Shown here: positions 52,405 through 64,000 of the stretch, in pieces
Layout of the letters: every line of letters begins with the position of its first letter
How positions within the stretch are numbered: position 1 is the stretch's first letter
Origin: Homarus americanus
Taxonomy: Eukaryota > Arthropoda > Malacostraca > Decapoda > Nephropidae
Assembly: GCF_018991925.1 (NCBI RefSeq)
Contig: NW_024726235.1
Span: 3,845,162 to 3,909,161 of the forward strand
Reading direction: 5' to 3'
Length of the DNA stretch: 64,000 nt
Notes under the pieces: model-generated
Told to the model about the DNA's origin: nothing
Databases searched by the model: none
What the model saw: the letters and a program-made list of their open reading frames with translations, nothing else
Program-made: the position numbers and the translations under genes

Positions 52405-53550
52405 TCATACGAGGAGGCAGTGTCGTGGGGAGGAGGCAGTGTCGTGGGGAGGAGGCAGTGTCGTGGGGAGGAGGCAGTGTCGTGGGGAGGAGGCAGTGTC
52501 GTGGGGAGGAGGCAGTGTCGTGGGGAGAGGGGGAACCAGAGTCATGGGGAGGAGGCAGTGTCGTGGGGGAGGAGGCAGTGTCTTGGGGGAGGGAGGCAGT
52601 GTCTTGGGGAGGAGGCAGTGTCGTGGCAGGAGAGCAGAGTCAGGAGAGGCAATGTCGTGGGAGGAGGCAGTGTCATTGGCGAGGAGGCAGAGTCAGGGGA
52701 AAGGCAATGTCGTGGGGAGGAGGCAGTGTCGTGGTGAGGAGGCGGTGTCGTGGCGAGGAGGCAGAGTCAGGAGGAGGCAGTGTCGTGGGGAGGGCAGTGT
52801 CATGGGGAGAGACAGAGTCAGGGGAGAGAAGGCAATGTCGTGGGAGGAGGCAGTGTCATGGGAGGAGGCAGTGTCGTGGGGGAGGAGGCAGTGTCATGGG
52901 GAGGAGGCAGTGTCGTGGCGAGAGGCAGTGTCGTGGCGAGGAGGCAGAGTCAGGGAGGAGGCAGTGTCGTGGGAGGAGGCAGTGTGCATGGGGAGGAGGC
53001 GGAGGTGTCGTGGGAGGAGGCAGAGTCAGGGAGGAGGCAGTGTCGTGGGGGAGGAGGCAGTGTCATGGCGAGGCAGTGTCGTGGCAGGAGGAGCAGTGTC
53101 GTGGGGAGGGAGGCAGTGTCGTGGGGAGGAGGCAGTGTCGTGGCGAGGGAGGCAGAGTCAGGGGAGGAGGCAGTGTCGTGGGTGGGGAGGAGGCAGTGTC
53201 ATGGGAGGGGGCAGTGTCGTGGGGAGGAGAGCAGTGTCATGGGAAGAGGCAGTGTCATTGTGGCGAGGAGGCAGTGTCATGGGGGAGGAGGCAGTGTCGC
53301 GGGGAGGGAGGCAGAGTCAGGGGAGAAGGCAATGTCGTGAGGGAGGGAGGCAGTGTCGTGGGAGGAGGCAGTGTCGTGGCGAGGCAGAGTCAGGGGAAAG
53401 GCAATGTCGTGGGAGGAGGCAGTGTCATGGGGAGGAGGCAGTGTCGTGGCGAGGAGGCAGAGTCAGGGGGAGAAGGCAATGTCGTGGGGAGGAGGCAGTG
53501 TCATAAGGAGGAGGCAGTGTCATGAGGAGGCAGTGTCATGGGGTACGGGT
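52405..53550. repeat. 1.15-kb ~19-bp GGAGGCAGTGTCGTGG minisatellite
   Basis: More than 55 units of GGAGGCAGTGTCGTGGGG with small length changes; GGCAGAGTCAGGGGA units are inserted every few repeats, giving higher-order structure. Three long plus-strand open frames (up to 366 codons) are by-products of a G/A-rich repeat with few T-initial stops. Confidence 0.96.
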
Positions 53551-54460
53551 CGTGTGGCTTTTATGCACCACTATCTTGTTTCAATGCCGACCTGGACCTC
53601 CATGTCGTATGTAAACAAAGGTGACCGAGCTGTGACCACGTAGCCATGACAGTGATGACTAAAGACTCCCCATCAGACATTTACTTGTATATACTGTCAT
53701 AGTGCGCCAAGAAGAGGAGAGGTGGAGTGGCGTGTTGTGGTGCTGCAGTCTGACATGTTGGATGTCTTATCAGTAATGTCTCCTTCTCAGTTCCTTCTTC
53801 CTTCTTCTCCTCCCTCCCTCCCTCCTTCTTCCCACCCTCCCTCACCTCCTCCCTCCTCCTCCTTCTTCCTCCCACCACTATTTCATCTCTTTATTTCAGA
53901 GTTTTCAGGATGGTGACCGAACAGAAACACAACTCGGAATTAATCGATGCATTTTTTATGTTACGTCGCCTCTCGATTACATTGTACATAACTCGCTTTA
54001 TCTTCCTTCCTTCCTTCCTTCCTTCCTTCCTTCCTTACTTTACCTCCTGTTGATATCTTGATCATAATTTACCGTTAAAACAGAACAAGTAGAGTATATA
54101 TAATTTACTGTTCATCCCAAACGGGTGAAGTGAATAGCTTACCGTTCAATCATAACAGACAGAGAACAGATTACCGTTGGCAGTTTATTATTGATTCAAA
54201 ACAGAAAATTTACTGTTGAAAAAAAAAATCCTCTTGATTCATAACAGAAAATCCCGTTGAAAAATAACATCGAGGATTTTATTTGCTATTGATTCTTAAT
54301 GGGTTGGTGACTGTTAACCGTTGATTCGTAACAGAGAACGGTATAGCGTCCCGTTGAATTATAACAGAGCAGATCACACAATTATAATGGGTTTATTTAA
54401 GAATGAAGTAACAAGGTTGGCTGTGTATTTTCAGAGCGGATGTGAGATATGCTTGGTTAA

Positions 54461-54463
<3 letters not shown>
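53551..54463. other. Unique DNA with CCT and (CTTC)n tracts
   Basis: CCTCCCTCCTTCTTCC at 53785-53880 and (CTTC)n at 54005-54037. From 54070 to 54370, phrases TAACAGA(A/G)AA and TTACCGTTGA recur about every 40 bases, a degenerate repeat. Confidence 0.55.
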
Positions 54464-54519
<56 letters not shown>

Positions 54520-54659
54520 GGTGGGGGGGAGGTTTTATGTAGGGGATGTGTGTGTGTGTTTGGAGGATGGTGTGTTTGTGTGGGTGTTGCTTGTATGTGT
54601 GTGTGTGTGGGGTTGAATGTGTGTGTGGGAGGGTCGTTTTTGTAGGATGTGTGTGTGGG

Positions 54660-54713
<54 letters not shown>
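54464..54713. repeat. (GT)n blocks with G-rich spacers
   Basis: GT runs at 54464-54518 and 54657-54713 plus shorter ones between, separated by TGTGGGGTTGAATG-like DNA. Confidence 0.95.
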
Positions 54714-54714
<1 letters not shown>

Positions 54715-54799
54715 GTCCCTCACTTGTTTTATCGACGTGTTCGCTCGTATCTTAAAGGCGAGTATCTCTTGCCCCATTTCTAGTCGTTTCCGCGTAAGA

Positions 54800-56525
54800 C
54801 AGGTTTACGTGTGAGACAGGCAGGTTTATGTGAGACAGGCAGGTTTATGTGAGACAGGCAGGTTTATGAGACAGGCGGTTTATGTGAGACAGGCAGGTTT
54901 ACGTGTGAGACAGGCAGGTTTATGTGTGAGACAGGCAGGTTTATGTGAGATAGGCAGGTTTATGAGACAGGCAGGTTTATGTGAGACAGGCAGGTTGAGG
55001 AGACAGGCAGGTTTACGTGTGAGACAGGCAGGTTTATGTGAGAGATATTTATGTGTGAGACAGGCAGGTTTATGTGGAGACAGGCAGGTTTATGGTGAGA
55101 CAGGCAGGTTTATGTGAGAGGCAGTGGAGACAGGCAGGTTTATGTGTGAGACAGGTTTATGTGTGAGACAGGCAGGGAGGGGGAGACAGGCAGGTTTATG
55201 TGTGGAGACAGGCAGGTTTATGTGAGACAGGCAGGTTTATGTGGAGACAGGCAGGTTTATGTGAGACAGGCAGGTTTATGTGAGACAGGCAGGTTTATGT
55301 GTGAGACAGGCAGGTTTATGTGTGAGACAGGCAGGTTTATGTGAGACAGGGTTGGGACAGGCAGGTTTATGAGACAGGCAGGTTTATGTGAGACAGGCAG
55401 GTTTATGTGTGAGACAGGCAGGTTTATGTGAGACAGGCAGGTTTAGTGTGAGACAGGCAGGTTTATGTGTGAGACAGGCAGGTTTATGTGTGAGACAGGC
55501 AGGTTTAGTGGAGACAGGCAGGTTTATGTGAGACAGGAGTGGGTGTGGAGACAGGTGTGTTATGTGAGACAGGCAGGTTTATGTGTGAGACAGGCAGGTT
55601 ATGTGTGAGACAGGCAGGTTTATGTGAGACAGGCAGATTTGTGTAAGACAGGCAGGTTTATGTGAGACAGGCAGGTTTATGTGGAGACAGGCAGGTTTAT
55701 GGAGACAGGCAGGTTTATGTGTGAGACAGGCAGGTTTATGTGTGAGACAGGCAGGTTTGTGTGAGACAGGCAGGTTATATGTGAGACAGGCAGGTTTATG
55801 TGAGACAGGCAGGTTTATGTGAGACAGGCAGGTTTATGTGGAGACAGGCAGGTTTATGTGTGAGACAGGCAGGTTTATGTGAGACAGGCAGGTTTATGTG
55901 TGAGACAGGCAGATATGTGTGAGACAGGCAGGTTTATGTGTGGAGACAGGCATTTATGTGTGAGACAGACAGGCAGGTTTGTGTGAGACAGGCAGGTTTA
56001 TGGGAGACAGGCAGGTTTATGTGTGAGACAGGCAGGTTTATGTGTGAGACAGGCAGGTTTATGTGAGACAGGCAGGTTTATGTGAGACAGGCAGGTTTAT
56101 GTGTGAGACAGGCAGGTTTATGTGAGACAGGCAGGTTTATGTGAGACAGACAGGTTTATGTGGAGACAGGCTTATGTGAGACAGGCAGGTTTACGGTGAG
56201 ACAGGCAGGTTTATGTGTGAGACAGGCAGGTTTATGTGTGAGAGAGAGGCAGGTTTATGTGAGACAGACAGGTTTATGTGTGTGAGACAGGCAGGTTTAT
56301 GTGAGACAGGCAGGTTTATGTGGAGACAGGCAGGTTTATGTGTGAGACAGGCAGGTTTATGTGAGACAGGCAGGTTTATGTGGAGACAGGCAGGTTTATG
56401 TGAGACAGGCAGGTTTATGTGAGACAGGCAGAATATATGTGTGAGAGACAGGCAGGTTTATGTGTGAGACAGGCAGGTTTATATGAGGCAGACGGGTTTA
56501 TGTGAGACAGACAGACAGACAGGTG
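54800..56525. repeat. 1.7-kb ~20-bp GAGACAGGCAGGTTTATGTG minisatellite
   Basis: About 80 units, lengths 17-24, differing mainly in the number of GT at the junction (ATGAGAC, ATGTGAGAC, ATGTGTGAGAC, ATGTGGAGAC). This is the largest single array in the window. Confidence 0.97.
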
Positions 56526-56595
56526 AGGCATATCTGTACACAGTTTACGTTTGCCATGAGAAAGATAAATTTACCTTGATAAAATTGTGTTGCAT

Positions 56596-56598
<3 letters not shown>

Positions 56599-56639
<41 letters not shown>

Positions 56640-56640
56640 G
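56599..56640. repeat. (GT)n microsatellite
   Basis: About 20 GT copies. Confidence 0.97.
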
Positions 56641-57980
<1,340 letters not shown>

Positions 57981-58255
57981 AGGAGTGATGCTGATAGTGT
58001 CAAGAAGGAGTGGGGTAGTAGGGAGTTGGAGGAAGAACCATAGAGGAAGGAGGGAGAGTGAAAGAAGGAAGGAAGGCCGGAAGAAAAAGAATGAAAGAAA
58101 GAAGGAAGTAAGGATAATAGGAGACTATAGCAGTATGCCCTGGGAGACTGTATATTGTTATCTCTCGGCAGCAGTCCATTAATTTCCCTCCCAGTCTTAA
58201 TTAGAGAGTTAAGTAGGTGTGGTGGGTAAGCAAGGTGATGTGGCCCTCAGTACTT

Positions 58256-58258
<3 letters not shown>
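57981..58258. other. Purine-rich then unique DNA
   Basis: AAGAAGGAAGGAAGG at 58060-58110. No gene recognised. Confidence 0.5.

Positions 58259-58298
<40 letters not shown>
58259..58298. repeat. (CT)n microsatellite
   Basis: About 19 CT copies. Confidence 0.97.
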
Positions 58299-58303
<5 letters not shown>

Positions 58304-58461
58304 GTAAACCCGGTGTTGCTGTGGCTGTGAGGAGCAGCACGTGTGTGTGTGTTCCTGTGGCCGGATGTTCTTGACGCTAGGTGATGGTGTTGTGAGTCCA
58401 CGAGTGTTCTTCAGGCTGAGAAGTGTTGTGTTATTGTTCTGGAGGTCGATTGGGAGGTAAT

Positions 58462-58463
<2 letters not shown>

Positions 58464-58532
<69 letters not shown>
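58464..58532. repeat. (GT)n microsatellite
   Basis: About 34 GT copies. Confidence 0.97.
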
Positions 58533-58534
<2 letters not shown>

Positions 58535-58541
58535 CTCCAGG

Positions 58542-58650
58542 CTGGGAGGTGTTGCCGAGCAGGTCGAGATGTGCTGAGTGCACCTTGCGAGGGCAGAAGG
58601 ACGCCGAGGCCCTGATGATGTTGACAAGAGCGAACATCGAATGGCGTTAG
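58542..58650 (+). other. Non-repetitive open segment after GTTCTCCAG (doubtful exon)
   Basis: Following TGTTCTCCAG, a plus-strand frame reads GWEVLPSRSRCAECTLRGQK and continues to TAG at 58648-58650; it is of ordinary complexity and has a CxxC pair. A related, diverged phrase (GTTCTTCAGGCTGAGAAGTG) lies at 58408. Too short to call a gene. Confidence 0.15.
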
Positions 58651-58679
58651 TGGATGGCTCTCACGCCCCTCTTTCATCT

Positions 58680-59030
58680 CATGATTGGCTGAAGGAGGAT
58701 CTCGCTTTAAATTGACATAGCTCGTGATTGGCCATCGGAACTGTGACGTAAGAATGCCGTAGGTTTGACTGATATGTGATGAGAGTTGATCTATAGCTTC
58801 TTATATATGTCCTCCGGTTTTGTATGTATATAGCTCGTATTTTCCAGACGAATCTGTGACGTAGGAATGACGTAGTTCGTAATTGGCCGATGATGTAACT
58901 CGTAATTGCCCCATACGGTTGTGACGTAAGACTGACATGGCTCGTTATTGGCTGATGTGGTTGTGACGTTAGAGTGACATAGTTCATGAACGGCTGATGA
59001 AGTTATGACGTGTGCTGGACGTAGTAATGA
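58680..59030. repeat. CCAAT/CRE-like degenerate repeat region, third locus
   Basis: Five or six imperfect units of about 50-65 bases carry (A/G)TTGGC(T/C)GAT and TGTGACGTAAGAxTGAC(A/G)TAG (for example 58682, 58727, 58850, 58880, 58918, 58946, 58985). The grammar matches 11985-12535: a CCAAT-type motif followed by TGACGTAA. Confidence 0.55.
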
Positions 59031-59689
59031 TCTACACGAGTGACAATGTAGCTTATTTTTGTATCATTTAGGATTATTTCACACTCGTAAAGACCAAGAT
59101 ACATATTGAGAACTGAACGAATTGTAATTAAATAAGTCTTAACGTGACCTGATTTTAATAAGGTCATAAATACATCCGTCATACTCGTGGCTGAGGTTGC
59201 AGTTCCTGGTCTTGACGCTGTGATGAAGTGGCGCAGTTGTGGACTCGACCTCAGTCAATACCTGTCAGTTACGTCCCTTGACAAGGTCACTGTCGGGGAG
59301 GCGGGGGTGAGGCGGTCAAGGTCGGTTGTCAGTTTTCCCCCTTGACATGACACCTTGATGACAAGTTCATTGGCCGACTGTCAAGTTCACCGGAAAGAAA
59401 AAAGGAATGAAATAACACGCGTTTTCTCTATAAGACTATGGTACACACAGATCCCTAATTCAAAAATGATCCCAAACAAACATAAAGTAATAGAAGCGTC
59501 AGCAATAGCAGATACTTTCATTTAGCGTCAAATTAAAAAAAAAATCGTACGAATCTTTGTTAAATCTGAGTCTGGTCGGCGGGTTATTAATGTCAGTTAT
59601 TCACCTGCCAGGGACCGAGACTCGAGGTGTGGAGACGTAGTTCCAGGTTCCTGAGTTAACACGGCGAGGAATAACTGTGTAGTGAATCA
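59031..59689. other. Unique DNA
   Basis: Nothing recognised. Confidence 0.45.
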
Positions 59690-60145
59690 TTGTGTTGTAT
59701 AATTTAGCCTGAGTGTGAGTGTATAGATTGCACAATTCACCAGAAGGTTGAATAATTTAGTGAAGCTTCCATGCTCTTCTTGCTTAGCTCACCACGACGA
59801 TGAATAAATTAATAATTAATCTATTTTGTAATTCGTCATAACAATGGATGAGTTTGCAATAAATCAACATCTTGCAAGGTTTGCCACAATGATGATTTTT
59901 TATAGTTGCAATGTAGTGCTTTGGAGGTTGACAATGGCGATTAAATGTGCAGTGGACATGTTGCAATGTGCACCAAGACGATGAATGTGTGACAGAATTC
60001 ATCCTTGCAACAAGTAGGTGTATCGTGAGGTTTTTGCATACATATAAAATTGTTCACAAGAATGTATAAAGTTGCATAATTTATCACAAGAATAAATCAG
60101 TGTAAAAAATAAATCTGTTATATAATTTAGCAAGAGATTAAAAAA
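59690..60145. repeat. Degenerate GTTGCA…CACAAGAATGAAT repeats
   Basis: A loose unit of about 36-45 bases, containing TTGCA(A/T)AATTTA(T/G)C and CAC(A/C)A(G/T)(A/G)ATGAAT, recurs about nine times (for example 59730, 59790, 59840, 59880, 59960, 60050, 60085). Confidence 0.5.
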
Positions 60146-60374
60146 AAATCTCCTCCTTGACTACATTGAAAGAACTTGTAGTTAAAGCAGTATTGACGTA
60201 GTATTGACGCCATCTTTAATCTGTTTTTTGAATGGGGCCAATTAGGTGCCTCTTAACATCAACATTAGGAGTTTTTTTATCTTTTTTAGCGTTAAGGTTC
60301 CTCACCATACAAACTCAATATGGTGTTGTATGCTTTACGTATTATAACAAAGGAAGATCTTGTGTATAGATTGT
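60146..60374. other. Unique DNA
   Basis: Nothing recognised. Confidence 0.45.
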
Positions 60375-60377
60375 CAT

Positions 60378-60695
60378 GTCTCAGGTGGGCGTGGGGACTG
60401 GGAGGCGTGTAGTGTCTTAAGTGACTGGTGGGCGTGAGGACTGGGAGGCGTGTAGTGTCTTAAGTGACTGGTGGGCGTGAGGACTGGAGCGTGTAGTGTC
60501 TTAAGTGACTGGTGGGTGAGGACTGGGAGGTAGTGTCTTAAGTGACTGGTGGGCGTGAGGACTGGGAGGCGTGTAGTGTCTTAGTGACTGGTGGGGTGAG
60601 GACTGGGAGGCGTGTAGTGTCTTAAGTGACTGGTGGGGGTGAGGGACTGGGAGGCGTGTAGTGTCTTAAGTGACTGGTGGGGGGTGAGTACGTGT
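60378..60695. repeat. 43-bp minisatellite
   Basis: About seven units with GGACTGGGAGGCGTGTAGTG then TCTTAAGTGACTGGTGGGCG, with small deletions. Confidence 0.95.
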
Positions 60696-60754
60696 CACGG
60701 GCGGGGAGAGTGAGGAGGTACAGCTGGTCGAACAGTCATCTAGAATGTAAAACA

Positions 60755-61042
60755 GGTGATCGACCGCCACACACCACCACCTGCGCCACCACCATAGCAC
60801 CCCCCACCTCCAACACACCCATTACCAACACCCTTCATCACCCGTCATCACCACCAACACCCTTCATCACCCCTCATCACCACCAATACCCCTCATCACC
60901 ACCAACACCCTTCATCACCCTCATCATCACCAACACCCCTCATCACCACCAACACCCTTCATCACCCCTCATCACCACCAACACCACCCCACCTGCACCA
61001 ACACCTCTCACCACAACACTCCCACCATTAGCACCACCACCA
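60755..61042. repeat. CATCACCACCAACACC repeat
   Basis: CCCTCATCACCACCAACACC units of 20-36 bases. Confidence 0.93.
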
Positions 61043-61307
61043 GCAGGCGTTGTGAGGATAATATTGACGTTGGGCAGTGAAGGTGTCACCCCCTAGTGAC
61101 GGCCTGACACACACACACACACACACAACGATAAGACTAATTACTGATAATGGCATCCATAACAGTAGTAGTATGGAATAACTACAACAACAACAATAAA
61201 ACAACTGAAACAGAAACAACAACAATATAAGTTGTAACAAAAATATCTACATTAATATTTACAATAACAGTGTATGCAACCACAACAATAATAGAATCAC
61301 CAAAGAC
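61043..61307. other. (CA)n and CAA-rich DNA
   Basis: (CA)n at 61109-61130, then CAACAA-rich, AT-rich sequence. No gene. Confidence 0.6.
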
Positions 61308-61320
61308 ATTAATATAAGTT
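61308..61320 (+). repeat. Target-site duplication, left copy
   Basis: ATTAATATAAGTT, identical to 61961-61973. Confidence 0.85.
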
Positions 61321-61960
61321 TGAGGCAGCAGATGGCCTTGCCAAGACTGGCTGTAACAAGGCCACCCCTGACTACGTTGTTCCTCGAACACTTTTACAGC
61401 TTAGGAGCCAAATTCGCCGCAAACAGAGAGAAGCTCGGGAAGCAGCCATCCCCCTGGACTCCTCGCCCACCTGGTACGATGTCCTCCGTAAACTTCCTGA
61501 CCTCTCGTATGTCTATGGGAAAGGGTCGCGGAAAGGGGACGTGATTGCTGCCCGTATCATCATTGGGTATGACTTTGCTTGGGAGATTGGTATCCCCGCA
61601 TCCCTGAGCAACGCTCTTGTGCATTATGCAGAAGACCCGACAGCCGCACCCTTATTCACTACCTCCTAAGATGTCCCCACACACAACGCTTCCGTGACGC
61701 CTGCTGGACCACCACTCCACGACCCCCTGACGGAGACACGATGATCCTCCCCATACTGGCCGGATACTATGTAAATAACATTGATTATGTGTTAAAGGAA
61801 TATCCTTCCTTCCTTAGGCTTTAGTAAGCCCCTTTATAATATTTATACTGTATATACTTGTCACACTTGCCAGATGCTTCTGGTGTTATTGTACAGGGAT
61901 ACCTAGTGACAGCACTAGGATCCCGCTTCCTCTATCAAGGAATAAACAATTGAAATTGAA
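61321..61960 (+). mobile_element. 5'-truncated LINE with RNase H end and zinc-knuckle C-terminus
   Basis: The insertion begins at or next to 61321. One frame from 61322 reads EAADGLAKTGCNKATPDYVV, the end of a LINE-type RNase H domain (xADxLAK signature), and continues to about 61575. A frameshift then moves the coding to a second frame, with CALCRRPDSRTLIHYLLRCP, a CxxC…H…C zinc-knuckle-like motif common near the C-terminus of RNase H-bearing LINEs, ending at TAG 61822-61824. A 3'UTR follows with tail AATTGAAATTGAA. Identical 13-base duplications flank it. The RT domain is absent, so it is inactive; it is a different family from copies A-C. Confidence 0.9.
61322..61824 (+). pseudogene. LINE ORF2 C-terminal remnant, one frameshift
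   Basis: Two overlapping frames, 61322-~61575 and ~61575-61824, together cover the RNase H end and the zinc-knuckle C-terminus. No other internal stops are seen in the relevant frames, suggesting a fairly recent insertion. Confidence 0.85.
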
Positions 61961-61973
61961 ATTAATATAAGTT
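61961..61973 (+). repeat. Target-site duplication, right copy
   Basis: ATTAATATAAGTT immediately after the LINE tail. Confidence 0.85.
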
Positions 61974-62185
61974 AACAACAACAACAGTGCAGTATAGTTC
62001 ATTGATAGTGCCTTGACTCTGACCAGTATATAATGTAGTTCTGCTTCCTGTCATGTTTTTAGTTGCCTGTCTGCCTGACCGTCTGTCCTTCTGTCTGCCT
62101 GTGTTTTGACCCGTCTTATGTGCGTCACTTTCTTTTGACACTCGTTAGTGCATGAAATTTCAGTTTATTTCCGATTTTAGTGTTA
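61974..62185. other. Unique DNA
   Basis: Resumes with CAACAACAACA, like the left flank. Nothing else recognised. Confidence 0.5.
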
Positions 62186-62402
62186 AATAATAATAATAAT
62201 AATAATGATAACCATGATAAGTCGTAATAATCATAATAGTAATAATTGTACTGGTAATCCCGATACTAATTATTGGTATATTAGTATTAATAAAAAGGTA
62301 GTATGATCGTAACAGTTAAGCTATATTACGAACAATCATAGTACTAATGATAATGATAGTGTATTATTATTTTTTTTATTATAGTTTTATATTATTTTTA
62401 TA

Positions 62403-62455
<53 letters not shown>

Positions 62456-62490
62456 GTTGTTGTTTTTTATTATTATTATCATCATTGCAG
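62186..62490. repeat. AAT/ATT-rich degenerate microsatellite
   Basis: (AAT)n at 62187-62207, scattered AATAAT, then about 19 ATT copies at 62405-62455. Confidence 0.9.
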
Positions 62491-62745
62491 TATACAGGTA
62501 AACATTCAACATTCTTGCTAACATGATCACTCTGTTTATGGACATGTGAACGTTATGTTGCTGTTTGTTTGATGAGAAATTCCTGTACCGTGATGACTGT
62601 GCGTGTGTCTGAACCGTCTACTTGGGGGTGTGGTTATATCTCTCGTGCGTGGAGCCGTGTGTAGAGTTGTATGTAGGTCACTCATGCTGCTGGACACGTA
62701 GAGTTTCATGTCAGGTGTTGTGGTGATGTGATTTTAATACCTGTG
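62491..62745. other. Unique DNA
   Basis: Nothing recognised. Confidence 0.45.
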
Positions 62746-62930
62746 GGTTGTGGTGGTGTTGTTAGCGTTGTGGTGGTGTTGTTAGTGTTGTGGTGTGAGT
62801 GAAGTGTTGTTGTGGTGTTGTTAGTGAAGTGTTGTGGTGGTGTTGTTAGTGTTGTGGTGTTAGTGAAGTGTTGTGGTGGTGGTGTTATTGTTAGTGTTGT
62901 GGTGTTGTTAGTGAAGTGTTATTACGTTAT
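62746..62930. repeat. GTTGTGGTGGTGTTGTTAGTG repeat
   Basis: About eight units of 20-30 bases. Confidence 0.92.
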
Positions 62931-63361
62931 CATCAGCCGTAGTAGTAGAAGGAGGAGGATACACACACACACACACAGTTACTTCACCAGGATCCTCAGA
63001 CTGTCAACCAACTTGTTAATAGGAGACGAAACACTCTGGCTGTCTGGTGAAGGAGGTGTTCAAGAGAGCTTCACTGATGAGATCCTTTGAAATGGTACCG
63101 ATCAACAAGGAAATGGTGGTTCTGTTGACTGGCTTGGCGGCTTGGTGGCTTGGACGGACTTACAGATGGATGGATGGCTTGGATGGACTTAAAAGGTGGA
63201 TAGATGCATGGATAGATATCTTTTTGTTTAATTATGGTACGAGAAATTGGACTTTGTTTGACTGGTCGCCTTCATTGGACTTGACGGAACCCCGGACATA
63301 GCGGTCACCTCAGTCGGTATCCTGGGAAGCTGGGCACATCCGACTGCAGTATCGCCCGGAT
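62931..63361. other. Unique DNA with short repeats
   Basis: (CA)n at 62960-62976; GGCTTGG and GGATGGAT repeats at 63130-63215. No gene recognised. Confidence 0.5.
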
Positions 63362-63364
63362 GTG

Positions 63365-63366
<2 letters not shown>

Positions 63367-63415
<49 letters not shown>

Positions 63416-63471
63416 GGGAGAGAGGGAGGGAGGGGAGTGTGTGCTTATGTGCGTATGTTCGAGGGAAGGGG

Positions 63472-63524
<53 letters not shown>

Positions 63525-63525
63525 G
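63367..63525. repeat. Two (GT)n microsatellites
   Basis: GT runs at about 63367-63414 and 63475-63521, separated by GGGAGAGAGGGAGGGAGGGG. Confidence 0.96.
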
Positions 63526-63735
63526 TTTGTTTGTTTGTAGGGGAGGAGAAAGAGGAAAGGGTGTGAAGAGTGCGAGAAGAAGAGAGAAAGGAGCGGGTGT
63601 GTTCGAAGGGAGGAGAGAGAGAATATTGGAGGATAGTCATGTGTGGATGTATGTGAGTGGAAAGAGGTGTGGGAAGGGACTGGTGAGGGGGAGGGAGGGA
63701 GGAGGGGGGAAGTGAGGAGGCACTGGTCCCCTTAA
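63526..63735. other. Purine-rich DNA
   Basis: GAGGAGAAAGAGGAAAGG-type strand bias. No gene. Confidence 0.6.
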
Positions 63736-63860
63736 CTACTATCATCCCTAACCTCCCTCCTCCCTCCCTCCCTCCTCTCTCCCTCCTCTCTCCTCCTCCT
63801 CCCTCCGTCCTCCCTCCCTCCCCCCCTCCCCTCCCTCCCCTCTCCCTCCCTCCCCTCCTA
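63736..63860. repeat. CCCT-rich pyrimidine tract
   Basis: CCTCCCTCCTCCCTCCCTCC repeats, the reverse bias of the preceding purine tract. Confidence 0.92.
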
Positions 63861-64000
63861 TGTGTGTCTGTGTTCTAGAAGGAATATTTACCTTCATTAG
63901 TCAAACTTGTTGTCTTGTGTGGAGGCAGAAAACATGATGAACGGTTCTTATGGATCCCGGCTGTTGAATCACACAACAACAACAACTATTTTTGTTTACT
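63861..64000. other. Unique DNA at window end
   Basis: Nothing recognised. Confidence 0.45.

Noticed and set aside
52425..53525. 366-codon plus-strand open frame
   Set aside because: It lies wholly in the GGAGGCAGTGTCGTGG array, with two other long frames open on the same strand. A G/A-rich repeat with few stops explains it.

Overview
This window looks like non-coding, repeat-dominated DNA from an arthropod nuclear genome, most plausibly a decapod crustacean. The evidence is long (GT/CA)n, (CT/GA)n and (AAT/ATT)n microsatellites, dozens of kilobase-scale minisatellites, many degenerate tracts of the arthropod telomere-type pentamer TTAGG/CCTAA, 5'-truncated non-LTR retrotransposons of at least two kinds, and tRNA-derived SINE sequence. 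There are no bacterial-style operons, Shine-Dalgarno-spaced genes or CRISPR arrays. The taxon is inferred from repeat style only.

Layout. 0-13 kb: GC-rich and G-rich minisatellites (34-bp, 22-bp, 23-bp units), a diverged inverted repeat at 0.9-1.5 kb, a 1-kb 34-bp array, a 1.1-kb CCATCC-rich array, a CCAAT-box minisatellite and a CCAAT/CRE-like region leading into a GC-rich stretch at 13.0-13.2 kb with a candidate signal-peptide exon. 13-23 kb: microsatellites, a short inverted-repeat element with a TTAGG core (16.4 kb), a retroelement-like 3' end (17.1-17.5 kb), then 20-bp, 30-bp and 33-bp arrays and long purine/pyrimidine-asymmetric DNA. 23-33 kb: three 5'-truncated copies of a CR1-like LINE (23.9, 25.6 and 31.9 kb) and a tRNA-derived SINE on the minus strand (29.0-29.3 kb). 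33-41 kb: three tRNA-like units in tandem (34.06-34.31 kb), an array of perfect CRE palindromes, a 33-bp array that stays open in several frames, two more TTAGG-core inverted-repeat elements (36.5 and 40.4-40.7 kb) and a 54-bp array. 41-52 kb: fairly unique DNA with a 22-bp array at 44 kb (same family as 3.3 and 30.6 kb), a small inverted LINE tail (48.4 kb) and a candidate promoter/first exon (49.3-49.8 kb). 52-64 kb: two large arrays (52.4-53.5 and 54.8-56.5 kb), a 110-bp GT tract, another CCAAT/CRE-like cluster (58.7-59.0 kb) and a second LINE type with a 13-bp target-site duplication (61.3-62.0 kb).

I find no complete host protein-coding gene that I can name. The most defensible coding material is retrotransposon remnants; a few possible host exons are listed at low confidence. 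The signal I consider most worth following is the dispersed family in which imperfect or perfect terminal inverted repeats (core CTGAAGATTAAGCACCCTAG, then TATTTCACCTGATGATTAA) bracket or abut (TTAGG/CCTAA)n tracts. It suggests that some interstitial telomere-like tracts here belong to a mobile, MITE-like element rather than being stray telomeric DNA.
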